From assembly GCF_010993745.1 (NCBI RefSeq), contig NZ_WOTN01000004.1, positions 62,001 to 126,000 of the forward strand: 64,000 bases of DNA, given 5' to 3'. Shown piece by piece: positions 62,040 to 64,000 of this stretch. Numbering within the stretch: the stretch's first letter is position 1; every line of letters begins with the position of its first letter. Both the position numbers and the translations under genes were made by a program. The notes beneath the pieces are model-generated. The model was not told the DNA's origin. It made no database searches and saw only the letters and a list, made by a program, of their open reading frames with translations. The DNA is from Fodinicola acaciae (GTDB taxonomy: Bacteria; Actinomycetota; Actinomycetes; Mycobacteriales; HKI-0501).

Positions 62040-64000
62040 TCAAGCGGACCACTCCTGCGGCGAAGGCACATCGTCGGGAGTGATCACTCGGGCCAGCGCG
62101 GCCTGTTGTTCCTCGGTCAGCTTCTCACCCATCAGCTCGGCGACCTCCAGCTCGCCGACCAGTCGCCGGGCCTGCCGGACCAGCACGTCCTCGTAGACCG
62201 TGCGGGCCGTACGCGCACTGGCCCAGCCTTCGCGGCCGGCCAACTGGCCGAACAGCGCGGCCAGCGCCTCGGGCACGCCGTCGGCGAGCTCCAGGCCGGA
62301 CTCCTTGGCGAACAGCTCGACGACTTTGGTCGCGTCCGTCGCGGACATGTCCGAGAACGTAAGCGTTTTGGTGAAACGCGAACGCAAACCCGGGTTGGAG
62401 TCGAGGAAATCGGCCATCGGCGAGGGATATCCGGCCGCCACGACGACCAGGTCGTCGCGGTGGCGCTCCATCGCCACGATCAGCTCGGCGACCGCCTCCG
62501 GACCGAAGTCGCGACCGTCCCCTGTGGACAGTGCGTACGCCTCGTCCACGAACAGCACGCCGCCGAGCGCCGCCTCGATCGCCGCACGGGTCCGCTGCGC
62601 GGTGTGGCCGACATAGCCGGCGACCAGGTCGCGACGGGTCACCGTGTGCACGTGACCGCGCGAAAGCACCCCGAGCGCGGCGAAAATCTGGCCGAGCAGC
62701 TCGGCGACGGTCGTCTTGCCCGTACCCGGATTCCCCACCAGGACGAGGTGATGGCCGCGGCTCGGCGCCGACCCACCGACCGACTGGCGCATCCGGGTCA
62801 CCCGTGCCAGGTCGACCAGGTCGCGCAGCGCGCGTTTCACCTCGTTGAGGCCGACCAGGCTGTCGAGTTTGGCCAGCGCGTCAGCCAAAGCGCTGTCCGA
62901 TCCCGGCGTCTTCGATCCCGCGTCGGCCGTCACCGGCAGGTCGTCGACGGTCAGCAGACCGAGCTTGCGCAGGTCGGTCAGCGTGCCGTCGGCCAGCCGG
63001 TGCGCCTGCCGCTCGACGGTCGCCTCGTACAACCGGCGGACCGTACGCGCGCCACCTTCGCGCAGGTCGGCGGGACCGGTGCGCAGGTGCTGGGTGAGCC
63101 GGTCTGCGACGCCGTCGTCCAGGCTGTACTCGCCGAGCTTGGCCAGTCGCTCGAACAGCGACACCTGCTCCTCGACGGTCAAAGCCGGCAGCCGTACGAC
63201 CGTGGCGACCCGCGTCTTCAGCACCGGATAGGCCTCCAAGAGCCGGTCGCCGCCGGACGGCTTCCCGGCCAGGATCACCACGGTGTCCTCGGCCTGCGCG
63301 TCCATCAGACGCGCGATCAGGTCGATGACCGGGTCGAGCGCCTCGCGCGGGATCTCCGGCGAGTTGAACGCCTGGATGTCGTCGATCAGCAAGGTGCCGC
63401 CGCGTGCCGCGTCGAAGGCAGCGTTGACCGCGTTGGTCGCCTGGCCATAGCCACCGGAGAACAGGTAGTCGGGGTCGACCACCGCGAGCTGGCCCTGCGG
63501 CAGCAGCCGGAGCGCGCCGAGCAGGTCGGCGACGATGCCGGCGCCGGTGGACGTGCCGGTCCCCTGCGGTCCGAGCAGCGCCAGGTGCCTGGCCGTACGC
63601 GAGGCCTTCATGCCGGCCTCACGGCGGCGCTGCTCGACCCGCGCGACACCGGTCAGCCGCTTGACCTCCGCCTTCAGCGGCTCGGCGCCGACCATCGCGG
63701 CCAGCCGGCTTCGCACCTCCTCGAGCCGAGCGTCCTCCGGCGCGCGGCTGGGATCGCGTACGCGACCGGGCAGCGGCGTCGTGTCGACCGAAAGTCGCAG
63801 CTCGGAGGTGCTGGGCCGCTTGTCGACCGGCACGCCGCATGCGTCGGCGAGCATGCCGGCCAGGTCCGCGGCGGCGCGGTCCGGCACCGGGCCGGCGACC
63901 ACGACCACCTCGCGGCCCGGCAGGTCGATGGCCAACCGGCGGACCTGCGACACCAGCTCGCGCGCGGTCGCCTCGGCGCCGGTGTCGTCGCGCGTACGCG
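62040..64000 (-). CDS. Tandem AAA ATPase (CbxX/EccA-like), 5' end beyond the window
   Basis: At least 637 residues from GTG 63953, but the frame stays open to the window edge with natural-looking sequence, so the true start may lie outside. Two AAA modules are present. The first has Walker A LLGPQGTGTSTGAG, in which the essential Lys is missing, and Walker B LLIDDIQAF. The second is canonical: VGNPGTGKTTVAEL and VLFVDEAYALS. The second module matches the CbxX/CfqX group, which includes type VII secretion EccA. It ends 16 bases before the TerD-AIM24 gene and probably remodels or assembles its products. Confidence 0.8.
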   Translation of the reverse strand, partial: RTRDDTGAEATARELVSQVRRLAIDLPGREVVVVAGPVPDRAAADLAGMLADACGVPVDKRPSTSELRLSVDTTPLPGRVRDPSRAPEDARLEEVRSRLAAMVGAEPLKAEVKRLTGVARVEQRRREAGMKASRTARHLALLGPQGTGTSTGAGIVADLLGALRLLPQGQLAVVDPDYLFSGGYGQATNAVNAAFDAARGGTLLIDDIQAFNSPEIPREALDPVIDLIARLMDAQAEDTVVILAGKPSGGDRLLEAYPVLKTRVATVVRLPALTVEEQVSLFERLAKLGEYSLDDGVADRLTQHLRTGPADLREGGARTVRRLYEATVERQAHRLADGTLTDLRKLGLLTVDDLPVTADAGSKTPGSDSALADALAKLDSLVGLNEVKRALRDLVDLARVTRMRQSVGGSAPSRGHHLVLVGNPGTGKTTVAELLGQIFAALGVLSRGHVHTVTRRDLVAGYVGHTAQRTRAAIEAALGGVLFVDEAYALSTGDGRDFGPEAVAELIVAMERHRDDLVVVAAGYPSPMADFLDSNPGLRSRFTKTLTFSDMSATDATKVVELFAKESGLELADGVPEALAALFGQLAGREGWASARTARTVYEDVLVRQARRLVGELEVAELMGEKLTEEQQAALARVITPDDVPSPQEWSA

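Noticed and set aside
1-64000. CRISPR arrays, rRNA genes, IS transposases
   Set aside because: No regularly spaced repeats, rRNA-like stretches or DDE transposase genes were seen.

Overview
The window comes from a high-GC Gram-positive actinobacterium. This is supported by the right-hand backbone: a Tad-type secretion locus in the actinobacterial helicase/secretion-neighbourhood arrangement (CpaE-like/Ssd, CpaF, TadB, TadC, pilin) followed by a HAD hydrolase, a Fic-like protein and acetyl-CoA synthetase, and by frequent apparently leaderless starts (TANNNT about 6 nt before ATG). I cannot name the genus.

Two halves meet at about 46,976. Bases 1-46,975 are a visibly less GC-rich, mosaic accessory region; bases 46,976-64,000 are GC-rich chromosomal backbone. 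The junction lies inside the Tad pilin gene (DUF4244 type), of which only the first 18 codons remain, so the accessory DNA appears to have entered the pilin gene. The left border of the accessory DNA is not visible.

Accessory region: 0.2-6.6 kb holds small membrane proteins, a ComEC-like metallo-beta-lactamase paired with a four-helix membrane protein, a 5'-truncated HEAT-like regulator remnant, a NYN RNase with a zinc ribbon and a HEPN-like protein. 6.7-10.3 kb holds a GntR regulator and an SDR/MBL/MarR cassette with visible operators. 10.6-14.2 kb holds an Lsr2-tailed DNA-binding protein and a multi-HTH protein. 14.3-17.5 kb is an anti-restriction block (small protein, DNA methyltransferase, ArdA). 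A tRNA-Lys(CUU) lies at 17.6 kb beside an integrase/excisionase/pseudo-ImmA/XRE module (17.8-20.8 kb). 21.1-24.6 kb is transfer module 1 (TraD-like ATPase, replication-relaxation protein). 25.8-30.0 kb is a three-gene DEAH helicase/zinc-ribbon/unknown operon. At 30.2-30.7 kb an intact bldG-like STAS gene is followed by a truncated anti-sigma factor gene. 30.7-33.8 kb carries a TIR/caspase-like operon matching type IV Thoeris, with two TIR genes and an extra RyR-like gene. 33.1-37.6 kb carries DUF6338, a polyproline protein, an XRE/ImmA pair, and a SEFIR-TPR/ImmA pair. 37.8-43.4 kb is transfer module 2, mainly in the opposite orientation to module 1. 43.4-46.8 kb ends with a HEAT-like XRE regulator, a secreted protein and a paralogue of a module-1 gene.

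The accessory region reads as at least two related conjugative/integrative elements with defence genes stacked between their transfer modules. The bldG fragment in the middle is normally a chromosomal neighbour of the Tad locus, which suggests that chromosome and elements have been rearranged around one insertion hot-spot.

Backbone on the right: tadC-tadB-cpaF-ssd form a tightly overlapping operon; a HAD hydrolase, a Fic-like protein and acs follow; then a Pro-rich membrane protein, a winged-helix regulator, an acyl-adenylating enzyme, and an AAA-TerD/AIM24-AIM24-AIM24 stress cluster that runs off the right edge.
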